Positions 1-8,101 of a DNA stretch of 64,000 nucleotides are shown here, in pieces. The stretch spans positions 1 through 64,000 of the forward strand of contig JAFROT010000017.1 of NCBI GenBank assembly GCA_017429525.1, read 5' to 3'. A model generated the notes under the pieces. That model saw nothing but the letters and a program-made list of their open reading frames with translations, was not told the DNA's origin and made no database searches. Source of the stretch: Bacteroidaceae bacterium (GTDB lineage Bacteria > Bacteroidota > Bacteroidia > Bacteroidales > Bacteroidaceae). The first letter of the stretch is position 1; every line of letters starts with the position of its first letter. The position numbers and the translations under genes are program-made.

Positions 1-1
1 A

Positions 2-850
2 GTGAAGTCGGTGATGACGAAGTCGAACCTGCCCGTGGCCGACTTCAGCGTAAACCCCTACGTAGGCTGCACCCATGCCTGCAAGTATTGCTACGCCTCG
101 TTTATGAAGCGGTTTACGAACCACCCTGAGCCGTGGGGCGAGTTCATCGACGTGAAGTATTGGCCGGAGATTAAGAATGCCAAGCGATATGCAGGCAAGG
201 AGGCTTTCTTCGGTTCCGTGACCGACTGCTACCAGCCGCACGAGGCTAAGTACAAGCGTACCCGCGCCCTGCTAGAACAATTGCAGGGCAGCGGCATCAG
301 CGTGAGCATCGCCACGAAGTCGGACCTCGTGCTGCGCGACCTTGACCTCATCAAGACCTTCCCCCATGCCCGCGTGTCGTGGAGCATCAACACGCTCGAC
401 GAGTCGTTCCGCCGTGAGATGGACCGCGGCGTCAGCATCGAGCGCCGTCTGGAGGCCATGCGGCAATTCTATGAGGCAGGCGTCGAAACCACCTGCTTCA
501 TCTCGCCGATCTTCCCCAGTATCACCGATGTCGAGGCCATCATCCGCAAGGCCAAGGACTGCTGCAACCTCGTCTGGCTGGAGAACCTGAACCTGCGCGG
601 CGACTACAAGGGCAAGATTCTCGCGTGGATTCACGAGCACCACCCCGAGCTCGACCAGCTCTATCACGACATCTACACCCGCAGAGACCGCTCCTACTGG
701 ATGCAACTCGACGCGCAGATGCGTGCCTTCTGCCAGGCCGAGGGTCTACCTTACGTCCGCAACGACGACTCCGTGCGCTCCCGCCATGGCGAATCGCCCG
801 TGGTGGTCAACTATTTCTTCCATGAGGAAATCGTGAATAGGGTGAAATAA
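2..850 (+). CDS. Radical SAM mobile pair protein B (5' end probably cut by window edge)
   Basis: Radical SAM enzyme. The cluster motif CTHACKYC (Cys 23, 27, 30 of the visible 282 aa) binds a 4Fe-4S cluster and the downstream fold is of the SPL/Rv2578c-like type. The stretch KSNLPVADFSVNPYVGC and the ending VVNYFFHEE match what I recall of the Bacteroidetes family annotated 'radical SAM mobile pair protein B', which travels with a second radical SAM protein A; its reaction is unknown. The only in-window start is GTG at base 2, and relatives carry several more N-terminal residues, so the true start is probably outside. The partner A gene would have to lie upstream, out of view. Recognition of the family is from memory of its signature; the radical SAM call itself is certain. 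Confidence 0.85.
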   Translation: MKSVMTKSNLPVADFSVNPYVGCTHACKYCYASFMKRFTNHPEPWGEFIDVKYWPEIKNAKRYAGKEAFFGSVTDCYQPHEAKYKRTRALLEQLQGSGISVSIATKSDLVLRDLDLIKTFPHARVSWSINTLDESFRREMDRGVSIERRLEAMRQFYEAGVETTCFISPIFPSITDVEAIIRKAKDCCNLVWLENLNLRGDYKGKILAWIHEHHPELDQLYHDIYTRRDRSYWMQLDAQMRAFCQAEGLPYVRNDDSVRSRHGESPVVVNYFFHEEIVNRVK

Positions 851-931
851 AGAAATGCTCTGATAATCCACCTAAAAACCATATCAAAGCGAGTTTAAAG
901 AACTGTCAGCAACGTTTAAGCGAGTTTTAAT

Positions 932-973
932 TCCGTGCCTGATTGACTTTTACGTTTGTCATTCAGGCACGGA
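932..973. terminator. Inverted repeat downstream of radical SAM gene
   Basis: An 11-bp perfect stem (932-942 with 963-973) closes a 20-nt loop about 80 nt after the radical SAM stop codon. There is no clean T-run, only a T-rich stretch, so its role as a terminator is an inference. Confidence 0.45.
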
Positions 974-1127
974 TTCTTTCTGTAAGATGTTCTTTGTCAT
1001 TCCAGTTGACTAAAAATAGCGGCTGAATAATTGTCTCTTGTATTGTAACCCTTCTGAAAGCCTCAAGCGAGCCTCTCCCCTGCCCTATGCAAGCAGATGG
1101 AGTGCTCCGAACATCTAAGTGCAAACG

Positions 1128-1194
1128 TTGACCAATGCGCATTGAACCATTGACCCATGCGCATTGAACCATCGACCCATGCGCATGGGTCAAC
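1128..1194. repeat. Three-unit 22-bp-period palindromic array
   Basis: Three imperfect 22-bp units (1128-1149, 1150-1171, 1172-1194) each centred on ATGCGCAT. Unit 1 has a perfect 12-bp palindrome (CAATGCGCATTG) and unit 3 a perfect 18-bp palindrome (1174-1191, GACCCATGC/GCATGGGTC). A 22-bp period is about two helical turns, so the centres lie on one DNA face, as in an operator array. It sits about 30 bp upstream of the HU-gene promoter. No spacers are present, so it is not a CRISPR. Confidence 0.75.
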
Positions 1195-1223
1195 ACTTTT
1201 ATTTGTATATTTCTTGCAAATTA

Positions 1224-1255
1224 TTTGGTCAGCCGGGGTAAAATGATTATATTTG
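1224..1255 (+). promoter_or_regulatory. Bacteroidetes-type promoter for HU-like gene
   Basis: TTTG at 1224-1227, a 20-bp spacer and TATATTTG at 1248-1255 fit the Bacteroidetes sigma-ABfr consensus (TTTG, then TAnnTTTG). Transcription would start near 1262, leaving about 240 nt of untranslated leader before the ATG at 1505. Confidence 0.7.
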
Positions 1256-1261
1256 CAGAGC

Positions 1262-1504
1262 AAAACAAGCAGACGTGACCTAATGCACGAATAGATGCAG
1301 ACCGACGTTGGTATAGATGCGGCTTGCTGTTAGTAAAGACAAAATAGCTATCGAAAGCTGTGGCAGCGAAATGCGTAAGGAGTTTGCGACCCGCAGTCGG
1401 TAAAGACCTATCGGGGAGTGGACCAGAAACAGATGAAAGCCTGCCCGATTGTAAGTTGGGACAAACCTAAACGAAAGAGACTCACCAAATAAATTGAAAA
1501 GACA
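1262..1504 (+). other. Long 5' leader of the HU-like gene (no gene seen)
   Basis: About 240 nt between the predicted start site and the ATG. It contains no ORF that looks real; small hairpins such as AGCT/AGCT near 1348-1361 can be drawn, but I recognise no riboswitch. Possible autoregulatory leader; purely an inference. Confidence 0.35.
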
Positions 1505-2167
1505 ATGGCAATCAAGTTTACAATGGCTAAGCGCGGCGTCCTTCCCAATGAGGAGCAGCCCGCAGAGGGAGTGGTAAAAGGCCTTCGCCCTCGTCTGGAG
1601 CATCGTCCGACGACTGATGTCGTAGAGTTCCAGGACCAGCATCATTGGGGCTCGCTACTCCGGGGCGGTGATATCGCTCATGCCTTGGCTGAGATCCGGC
1701 ACATCCTTCTTCATGAGATGGAGAAAGGGAATGCTGTAACCTTGCCCGGCATAGGCACTTTCCGTCTCAGCCTTAAAGGAGAGGTTGAAGTGAGAAACGG
1801 GAATGTCGAAGATGGCGGGACGGCCTACTACCACGGGCGCAACGTACGCGTAGACGACATCCTTTTCCAGCCCGACCGCAAGCTACGTGAAGAGGTTCGG
1901 CGTTTCGAAGTCAGCCAATCTCCCTATGGGCAGGCTATTGCCGTCGATGACGATGAGATAGAGGCCCGCTTCACCGAACTCTTTGCTCATCGGGAACTCA
2001 TCACCCACAAGGATGTTCACTTCGCTTTCGAGGCTGTTCTTACCAAGCATCGCATCACCTCCCTGCTGAAACGCCTTACGGCAGAAGGCCGCCTCATCCG
2101 CATCGGTCGTGGCCCCCAAACCTGCTACCGTGCGGCCAAAGGACAGTTCGGACAAGCGACAGTATGA
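1505..2167 (+). CDS. HU-like (histone-like) DNA-binding protein with C-terminal winged-helix-like extension
   Basis: 220 aa. The N-terminal ~135 residues follow the Bacteroidetes HU-related family: MAIKFTMAKR start, a helical segment ending HEMEKGNAVTLPGIGTFRLSLKG, then a beta-arm and NVRVDDILFQPDRKL. Residues ~150-210 (ARFTELFAHRELITHKDV...SLLKRLTAEGRLIRIGRGPQTCYR) look like a small winged helix, an extension seen in longer members of this family. Expected role: nucleoid or local DNA architecture, not demonstrated. A single gene with its own promoter and a long leader; a strong bidirectional terminator follows. The start at 1505 is chosen because the family begins with this MAIKF-type sequence. 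Confidence 0.8.
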   Translation: MAIKFTMAKRGVLPNEEQPAEGVVKGLRPRLEHRPTTDVVEFQDQHHWGSLLRGGDIAHALAEIRHILLHEMEKGNAVTLPGIGTFRLSLKGEVEVRNGNVEDGGTAYYHGRNVRVDDILFQPDRKLREEVRRFEVSQSPYGQAIAVDDDEIEARFTELFAHRELITHKDVHFAFEAVLTKHRITSLLKRLTAEGRLIRIGRGPQTCYRAAKGQFGQATV

Positions 2168-2326
2168 ATATAATAATGAAGAGAGGATGCATGCTGAGGT
2201 TATCCATCTGCAGTATCCGTTTCTTCGCCGCCAACCTTTGAGGTGTTCAAGGTCAGTAGGCTTATTCAACATACGCTCTGAACGGAACAGTTATCCGCGC
2301 GGGGCTACAAGTAAATCCGAATAGAA

Positions 2327-2370
2327 ATTCACCCTCCTAAGAGACGCCATTGTCTGTTAGGAGGGTGAAT
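2327..2370. terminator. Bidirectional terminator between convergent genes
   Basis: A 14-bp perfect stem (2327-2340 with 2357-2370), extended inside the loop by AGAC/GTCT, lies between the HU-like gene (plus) and the M6 protease gene (minus). Its place between two converging genes suggests it ends both transcripts. Confidence 0.75.
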
Positions 2371-2393
2371 GGAATAGATAACTTGTGAGGGGG

Positions 2394-5105
2394 CTACTCC
2401 GTCTTTCCGAGGATGCGGTTGACGAGCGTCGTGACATCGGCAATAGTGATGAGGCCGTCACCGTTCAGATCGGCCACAGAACGGGAGGTTGCCAAGCGCG
2501 TCTGCTCGGCTTCGGAAGTGTCGTCCGTTGACGCTTGCTTATTGAGGATGATGTTCACTAATTCCGTGACATCGGCTATAGACAAGATGCCATCGAGGTT
2601 GACATCACCCACTTGGTACTGCGTACCCTCGAGCGTGGTCAACGTGATGGCGTTGCTCCACAGCGAGACGTTGCCATCGGCATCGACGGCCTGTACCTGG
2701 TAGCGGTAGACTGACGACGGAGCGCAGTCCGTGAGCGTATAGCTCGTTGCAGTAATGCCCTCGATTTGCTTCTCGGTAACAATCTTGACCCTCCGCACGC
2801 TCTTGTTCAGAGGCGTAACGCGCGGCACAACCCTGGTCGTGAACGAGCGCATACGCTGGAGCTCCTGCACGGCGTAAGCCCGTGGCGCCTCGCTTCCGCT
2901 GCCGAGGTCTTCGTCGAGGAACTGGTTAATCTGTTCGTCGTCAAGCACGGAATCGAAGACATAGAGGTCGCCGAGGTAGAAGCGCTTACCTTTCGAGGTC
3001 GTGAACTGCAAGCTCGCCTTTTCCGGCACATCGGATTCAAGGTAGAAAATGAGATAACTCTCTTCGTTGGGCGTGATCGTGCCTGAGGCTATCGCGTTGC
3101 CGCTTTCATCGAGGATGTTCAAGGTCGGGGTGGAATCGTCGCCATCGTATGATCGGATGTATGTGATGATGGTCATGGTTCCGGAGGTGAAGTCCATGGC
3201 AGGGGTTGTGATGCTGCCTGCAGCCTTTCCTGATGCCATCTTGGCTCCATACTTGCCTTGGAACACCTTCTGGCCGCTCCACCCCGGGACGAATGTGTAG
3301 TTGTCCAACTGGCTACTCAAATCCGAAGACCCGTCAGCACTGGCTATGAATTTGGCAAAATCTTCATACAGCACCATCACGTCGACTGCCTTTGGACTCT
3401 CCACCCCGTCGTCTGTGGTCTCCGTGAGCGTGAGGTTGTAGCTGACAGCGCCCTCCACAGGCTCCCAATTGGCCGTGAAGGTTGTGGCCGTGATGTCAGT
3501 GGCATCTGTCGCTACAGGCGTATCGAGAGCGACGCTTCCGCCCATGAAGGAGAAACTGATGATTCCGCCTGCCTCCGTAATATCGGTGATGGGCTTGTTC
3601 ATCAGGTACTTGCCGTCGGTATTGGCCACATAAAGTTTTGCAGCTGGCGTAGAAGTATTGGTGAGCTGAGTATTCGTGCCGCCATTCGGATAGAGGTCGC
3701 CTGAGAGGGTTGACCCCGAGAGGCTATTGTCGGCAGGAATCAGGGTCATACATTGCTGCGAAGCGGTATTGTTGACGCTATTCTCGCTCCATTTGCTCGA
3801 CTGGTAATAGACGTGGTTGACCATCATCCCGTGGCCGCCAGCCTTCTTGTCCCAGCCTTTCTGCTGATGATTGGCCAGCAGATAGTACTCGTTACGATTC
3901 TTGTCGTTGTAGATGACATACGCATCAGGCTCGTCTTCGATAGGCTTGAGGGCACCTACGAAATACGGGCTATTGAGCTCCTTCGGCTCCAGCCATCCGC
4001 TGAACCAGCGCTCGTAGGCGGTGTAGCCGCTCGGATGGAAGCCGCCGCCGTTGTAGCAGCCATAGTCCATCAGGCTCCAGCAATCCATGCCGAAGTTCGT
4101 GCCCTGAGTGTCGTAGAAGTCGGGCAAGCCCAGGCAATGGCTGTACTCATGGCACATCGTGCCGATGCCTGAGAGGGTCGAGCCGGAGGTGCCATCCAGC
4201 TCGGGGCCGCAAGCATAGGTGTCGATGATGACATTATCGAGCTTGAACGTAAAGTTCGTGTGGTTCTGTTCGGTTCCATAATAATAATGAGCCGCCGAGA
4301 GGGACCATTGATGGGGCCAAATGGTAGAGGACGACGCTCCTGCTGCCTGTCCGTAACCCGCGTAGGTGACGTAGATGTTCTCGACTTCGCCATCGCCGTC
4401 CCAATCGTAGTCCGAGAAATCTACCTGACTGTCGACCAGGTTGCAGGCCTCTTCAATCATCTTATAGCAATACTTGTCTTTATCGCCGGAAGAATAATCT
4501 TTGCCGTAGTAGCTCATATTCTGAGAGACCGTCACGGGGCCTACGACATCGAACTCCACGTCAAACAGGCCGTAGCTCTGTGCACGGAAATACTCGCGTA
4601 CGCTGCCGAAGTTCTTTCCGTAAGGGTTATTGATGCCGTTGAGCATCTGGTCGAAGAGGTCGCGGCTTGCATCGCCATTGACCATCTTCTCGTTCGTGCC
4701 GCTGAAGTTGACGAGGATGAGCAGTCCTTTCTTGGTGCCCGTTCCTGCTGTCGACGAGCCGACCTTTTGAGGTGCTTTACGTCGTTGCTCCAGCATCGTG
4801 GACATGAGTTTACGCGTTTTCTGTGCAAGGCGTTCGCGGTGGACGTTGCGCTGCGCGGACTTCTTGGTCCAAAGTGCATCGACATCGCGCGTGTCTACGG
4901 CCCAGGTGCCATCTGCCAGTTCCTGCATAGCCTCGCCCGTGGCGGGGTTGACATAGAAGTGGAAAGATTCGTCGCCACGTAGTTCAACTTGAATGCGCGT
5001 ACCATCGGACAGACTGACGGTGCGGGTGATGCCCCTTCGGGCTGGGATTGCCATTACTGCTGTGAACGTTGCAGCAAGAGCGAGAAATGTAAATAGTCTT
5101 CTCAT
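2394..5105 (-). CDS. Secreted M6 family metalloprotease with C-terminal dockerin-like domain
   Basis: 903 aa. Signal peptide at residues 1-19 (LFTFLALAATFTAVMA). The M6 (immune inhibitor A-like) zinc protease domain carries HEYSHCLGLPD at ~319-329, with His319, Glu320 and His323 as zinc ligands and catalytic base. A fibronectin-type segment (ATTFTANWEPVEGAVSYNL) and a jelly-roll-like segment follow. The C-terminus (~830-900) has two calcium-loop repeats, VGDVNLDGILSIADV and VADLNGDGLITIADV, i.e. a type I dockerin-like domain, which may anchor the enzyme to a cohesin. A cohesin-bearing protein lies in this same window near 37-40 kb; pairing of the two is only a possibility. Own promoter at 5177-5208. 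Confidence 0.9.
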   Translation of the reverse strand: MRRLFTFLALAATFTAVMAIPARRGITRTVSLSDGTRIQVELRGDESFHFYVNPATGEAMQELADGTWAVDTRDVDALWTKKSAQRNVHRERLAQKTRKLMSTMLEQRRKAPQKVGSSTAGTGTKKGLLILVNFSGTNEKMVNGDASRDLFDQMLNGINNPYGKNFGSVREYFRAQSYGLFDVEFDVVGPVTVSQNMSYYGKDYSSGDKDKYCYKMIEEACNLVDSQVDFSDYDWDGDGEVENIYVTYAGYGQAAGASSSTIWPHQWSLSAAHYYYGTEQNHTNFTFKLDNVIIDTYACGPELDGTSGSTLSGIGTMCHEYSHCLGLPDFYDTQGTNFGMDCWSLMDYGCYNGGGFHPSGYTAYERWFSGWLEPKELNSPYFVGALKPIEDEPDAYVIYNDKNRNEYYLLANHQQKGWDKKAGGHGMMVNHVYYQSSKWSENSVNNTASQQCMTLIPADNSLSGSTLSGDLYPNGGTNTQLTNTSTPAAKLYVANTDGKYLMNKPITDITEAGGIISFSFMGGSVALDTPVATDATDITATTFTANWEPVEGAVSYNLTLTETTDDGVESPKAVDVMVLYEDFAKFIASADGSSDLSSQLDNYTFVPGWSGQKVFQGKYGAKMASGKAAGSITTPAMDFTSGTMTIITYIRSYDGDDSTPTLNILDESGNAIASGTITPNEESYLIFYLESDVPEKASLQFTTSKGKRFYLGDLYVFDSVLDDEQINQFLDEDLGSGSEAPRAYAVQELQRMRSFTTRVVPRVTPLNKSVRRVKIVTEKQIEGITATSYTLTDCAPSSVYRYQVQAVDADGNVSLWSNAITLTTLEGTQYQVGDVNLDGILSIADVTELVNIILNKQASTDDTSEAEQTRLATSRSVADLNGDGLITIADVTTLVNRILGKTE

Positions 5106-5176
5106 TTATTTGTTATTAAAGTTTCAATTTCTAATGAAAGATGCGGCAGGCGCTACAAATTTACACGAAAATTGTG

Positions 5177-5208
5177 CAAAAGTAGAAAGATTATCTCAGT
5201 TACACAAG
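5177..5208 (-). promoter_or_regulatory. Promoter of the M6 protease gene
   Basis: On the minus strand, TACTTTTG (5184-5177) is preceded by a TTG box at 5207-5205 with a 20-bp spacer, matching the Bacteroidetes consensus. The leader to the ATG at 5105 is about 65 nt. Confidence 0.7.
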
Positions 5209-5288
5209 CATTAGGAGATAAAATGAGAAATGAGAAGATGAATTAGCGATAAAAAAGTAAGAATAAACCTTTTTTGTCTATTCTTATT

Positions 5289-5328
5289 AAAAAAGTGCGA
5301 TGGCTCTATGTGAAGAACCATCGCGCAC
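5289..5328 (-). terminator. Rho-independent terminator of the HAD/DUF3089/AlkZ-like operon
   Basis: On the minus strand a hairpin pairing 5315-5328 with 5295-5306 (one 2-nt bulge) is followed by six T's (5294-5289). It lies about 115 nt after the stop of the AlkZ-like gene and just upstream of the M6 protease promoter, so it would insulate the two units. Confidence 0.75.
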
Positions 5329-5442
5329 CTTGCAGTAAATGAAATGGTTAAGAGTGTTCTGATGCGTGACTTCGACCAGAGGGCTATATCATTTATTTGA
5401 CAAACCCCAGGCTAAAGCGAACGTTTTCGTTGACGACCCTCT

Positions 5443-6153
5443 TCATTTCAGGAGCCTTTCGATCTGCTTCTCTGTTGCGTTGGGCAATAGCTGAGCAAGA
5501 TGCTCCTTCATCCGCTGATAGGACTCCTCCGGTGTCCGCTGGCAATGACAAGCCTCTGCACCCATCAGACGCTCGGGCGTAGTAAGCAACGACCATCCGA
5601 AGCCATACTCATGCCCATGTTTATCCGTTGGATACACGAAATCCTCCGTCACGATGCGACAAGCCATCTGCAAACGCCCTACATAAGCATCGAACTTCGA
5701 GCGCATGTTCTTCCCTGTGAAGTCGCAGGCAGCTCGCAGCTCGCGTGCGATCATACTCCCCTCTTCGCGCAAGGTCATGAGGATGATGTCTTCAATAGTC
5801 CCTTCTTCGGGCGCAGGATGTGTGCTACGCCGCCAATTACAGAAGTCAGGCCACCACTCACGAGCGATGAAGGTTGCCTTGCCCGCAAGGAACTTACCAT
5901 AGACACAGTTGCCCTCGCGAACTACTGACCCTTTCCACTGCCACAAGGGCCACTCCCATGAACCATCGGGGAAGACGGTGTAACGACACTCCTCGGCCAT
6001 CAGGCTCTCGGCTGCATAGCCTGGAATGCCACTCTCCAACAGAGGCAGGAAGCCAACTTGCTGGATGCAAGCCATCAGTTCGGGGCAGGTGTGTATCAAT
6101 CCATCCCCATTCTGCTTATGCAGCCTCTCGAAATAGTCGGTCAGCGTTTTCAT
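5443..6153 (-). CDS. AlkZ-related winged-helix protein, function unproven
   Basis: 236 aa from the ATG at 6153. I chose this start because it overlaps the previous gene's stop as ATGA; an upstream in-frame start at 6240 would only add residues encoded inside that gene. Visible features: VGFLPLLESGIPGYAAESL, a Trp-rich centre (PDGSWEWPLWQWKG), YGKFLAGKATFIAREWWPDFCNWRR, and a helical C-terminus. These resemble Bacteroidales proteins labelled 'AlkZ-related' (YcaQ/HTH_42-like winged-helix repeats, a fold that includes DNA glycosylases). No catalytic motif can be confirmed here. Last gene of a coupled trio and followed by a clear terminator. Confidence 0.6.
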   Translation of the reverse strand: MKTLTDYFERLHKQNGDGLIHTCPELMACIQQVGFLPLLESGIPGYAAESLMAEECRYTVFPDGSWEWPLWQWKGSVVREGNCVYGKFLAGKATFIAREWWPDFCNWRRSTHPAPEEGTIEDIILMTLREEGSMIARELRAACDFTGKNMRSKFDAYVGRLQMACRIVTEDFVYPTDKHGHEYGFGWSLLTTPERLMGAEACHCQRTPEESYQRMKEHLAQLLPNATEKQIERLLK

Positions 6154-7172
6154 TCTGCTTTCTCTTGAGTTGCTTTCGCCCTGCGCCATTGTGCAGCTCG
6201 AATAGTCATGTTTTTCTTTATGCAATCGCTGTAAAGCCAAGGCTCACAGCTATGTATGTCGCCCACGTTGATGAAGTTCCTGAATGGACGGTACTCGGCT
6301 CCGCTATAGCCTTTGACTACGAGCACATGGTAGTCAGGGGCGAGCGTCACGGTGATGCTGTCGTGCAGCGTGGCTGGTGTGGCATCAGTGCGCCAGTTCA
6401 CAGGATTAATTCCCATACAGGTAGCGCCTACTACGGGCTGGATATACTTCACATCCTTCACGGTGTTGTAACAGATGGTGACGCCCGTGTCCGTCTCACC
6501 CTGTGCGGCTTTGATATGCTTACACTCCAGGGTGTCACTTGGCGTCACTTTGTAACCCATGACATAAGCTGCGGCCAACTGACTGTAGGTCTCGTCGCTG
6601 ATGTGCTTCAACAGCTCTACCACGGCCAAGCCTCCCTGACTGAAGCCCACGATGATGAGTGGTCGCTGCTTGTCGCGCTGTGCCTGGAAATAATCGAAAG
6701 CCGTGCAGACATCGCTCATGGCGAGGCGCGTTCGCTGGCGTGTGCTATCCTCGTTGTTCATCATGAAGGCTTCTATCGTGGCATGCCTGTAGTATGGCGC
6801 GTAGAAACGATTGCCTGGGGACATATAAGCTGCCACCTTACTGATCTCCGTGGCCATGCGTTGACGATGTAATGGTTTCCAGACATCAGCATAGTGACTC
6901 CATCGCCCATCAGCATCCTGCCAGTCTACCTCCCATGTCGAGACGACATAAAACACATCAGCCCCCGTTCCCGAGGGGTCGTCATTCGCTGTGAACCACA
7001 TCGTGGTGTCCGCATAGTCTGGCGCTTGCGGGATGAACGCCGACTGTGTACTGACATCTTGACTCGTCTCTTTGTTAGTGAGATATCTCTGATGAGAGAC
7101 ACAGGCAGACAACAATATAACGACCAAGAAAAGAAAGGGTTTCGGAGGTCTCATAGGCAAAACAATTATCAT
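6150..7172 (-). CDS. DUF3089 alpha/beta-hydrolase-like lipoprotein
   Basis: 340 aa. N-terminal signal with a lipobox (VVILLSAC), so probably an outer-membrane-anchored lipoprotein. The nucleophile elbow GFSQGG and the segments AFIPQAPDYADT, ADVFYV, NRFYAPYYRH and DVCTAFDYF are those of DUF3089 lipase-like hydrolases. Substrate unknown. The ATG at 7172 overlaps the HAD gene's stop (ATGA); an ATG at 7154 would give a more compact signal peptide (MRPPKPFLFLVV), so the exact start is open. The stop overlaps the next gene's ATG in the same way, indicating translational coupling of three genes. Confidence 0.85.
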   Translation of the reverse strand: MIIVLPMRPPKPFLFLVVILLSACVSHQRYLTNKETSQDVSTQSAFIPQAPDYADTTMWFTANDDPSGTGADVFYVVSTWEVDWQDADGRWSHYADVWKPLHRQRMATEISKVAAYMSPGNRFYAPYYRHATIEAFMMNNEDSTRQRTRLAMSDVCTAFDYFQAQRDKQRPLIIVGFSQGGLAVVELLKHISDETYSQLAAAYVMGYKVTPSDTLECKHIKAAQGETDTGVTICYNTVKDVKYIQPVVGATCMGINPVNWRTDATPATLHDSITVTLAPDYHVLVVKGYSGAEYRPFRNFINVGDIHSCEPWLYSDCIKKNMTIRAAQWRRAKATQEKAE

Positions 7173-7801
7173 CCCAGGCTGGAGAGACGTTCCTCAACAG
7201 CTGCGCGCCAATCACTGTTTTTCTCGACAAGAAGGGTGTGGATGCCAAGCTGCTCTGCAGCTGCGATATTGGCTGAGCTATCATCGAGGAAAAGGGTCTC
7301 GGAGGGCTGTAGGGAAACATCATTGAGCATGTGGCGGAAGATGCCTTCATGCGGTTTCATGATACCCACCTCATAGGATGTATAGCACTTGTCCATATAA
7401 CTGCTGAGGGGACGGCGATAAGCACAAAAATCAGCACTTTCAGCCCACGACTGGACGAAGGGATTGGTGTTGGAAAGCAGGTAAGTGTGGTAGCCACGGC
7501 TGCGTAGGTCGTCAATAGCATCGAGGCGACGAAGGTCGACAGGGCCACCAACATAGCCGAGCCATGCACCCAGGACCTCATCGTGGGTGAGGGCTCTATG
7601 GCACATTTGCCCTAACTGTTCACGAAAAGCATCCATCGAGATGCGTCCAGATTCAAGCTCCTCGAAGATGCCTCGTTGATGGTAGCAATCGAGGCGTTGG
7701 TCAGCATCGGTCAAGCCGATGCGACGAAAAGATTCTACTGCTTGTTCGTAGGCGAGGTCAAATATGACGCCACCGAAATCAAAAACAATGTTCTTTATCA
7801 C
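7169..7801 (-). CDS. HAD family hydrolase (YihX-like phosphatase)
   Basis: 210 aa, usual size. HAD motif I is DFGGV (Asp8 nucleophile; the second Asp of the classical DxD is replaced by Gly, as in YihX-like sugar phosphatases), motif II is LLSNTN, a Lys lies in GIMKP, and motif III is FLDDSSANI. A helical cap sits between motifs I and II (subclass IA). Cytoplasmic phosphatase; the substrate cannot be read from sequence. First gene of the coupled trio with the DUF3089 and AlkZ-like genes. Confidence 0.85.
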   Translation of the reverse strand: MIKNIVFDFGGVIFDLAYEQAVESFRRIGLTDADQRLDCYHQRGIFEELESGRISMDAFREQLGQMCHRALTHDEVLGAWLGYVGGPVDLRRLDAIDDLRSRGYHTYLLSNTNPFVQSWAESADFCAYRRPLSSYMDKCYTSYEVGIMKPHEGIFRHMLNDVSLQPSETLFLDDSSANIAAAEQLGIHTLLVEKNSDWRAAVEERLSSLG

Positions 7802-8101
7802 AATGATATGGAAGGATTTAAAGATCCTATATTATAGGCGTATTCTATCAATTAATTTATTCTCCTGAATTATCTTCGCTTGCCTTTGCCTCTTTCTTGC
7901 ATCTATGCCTCAACTTGAACCGTTCTTGAAGAGTCTCAAGCGTCGCAAGCGCTGAGCGGCCCGCTACGCTTCGGTGGGCATGAAGTCAGATCAGCTCAAA
8001 AAAGCCTAAAAGCGATGCAAAGCTAATTGATTGAACTCACCTTTAAGGTTATGTAATTCATTATCTATTATGCGATGTTTAAACAGCTAAGCTGCAACGC
8101 T
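7802..8101. other. 300-bp intergenic stretch
   Basis: No gene seen. TAGCTTTG on the minus strand (8025-8018) could be a -7 element for the HAD gene, without a convincing -33 box. The segment near 7915-7960 (TTGAAGAGTCTCAAGCGTC...) resembles, loosely, the repeats at 33.8 and 35.5 kb. Confidence 0.3.

Noticed and set aside
1128-1194. CRISPR array
   Set aside because: Units are contiguous 22-bp palindromes with no spacers and no cas genes nearby.
5874-6872. 332-aa plus-strand frame
   Set aside because: Overlaps two coupled minus-strand genes and has no recognisable domain.
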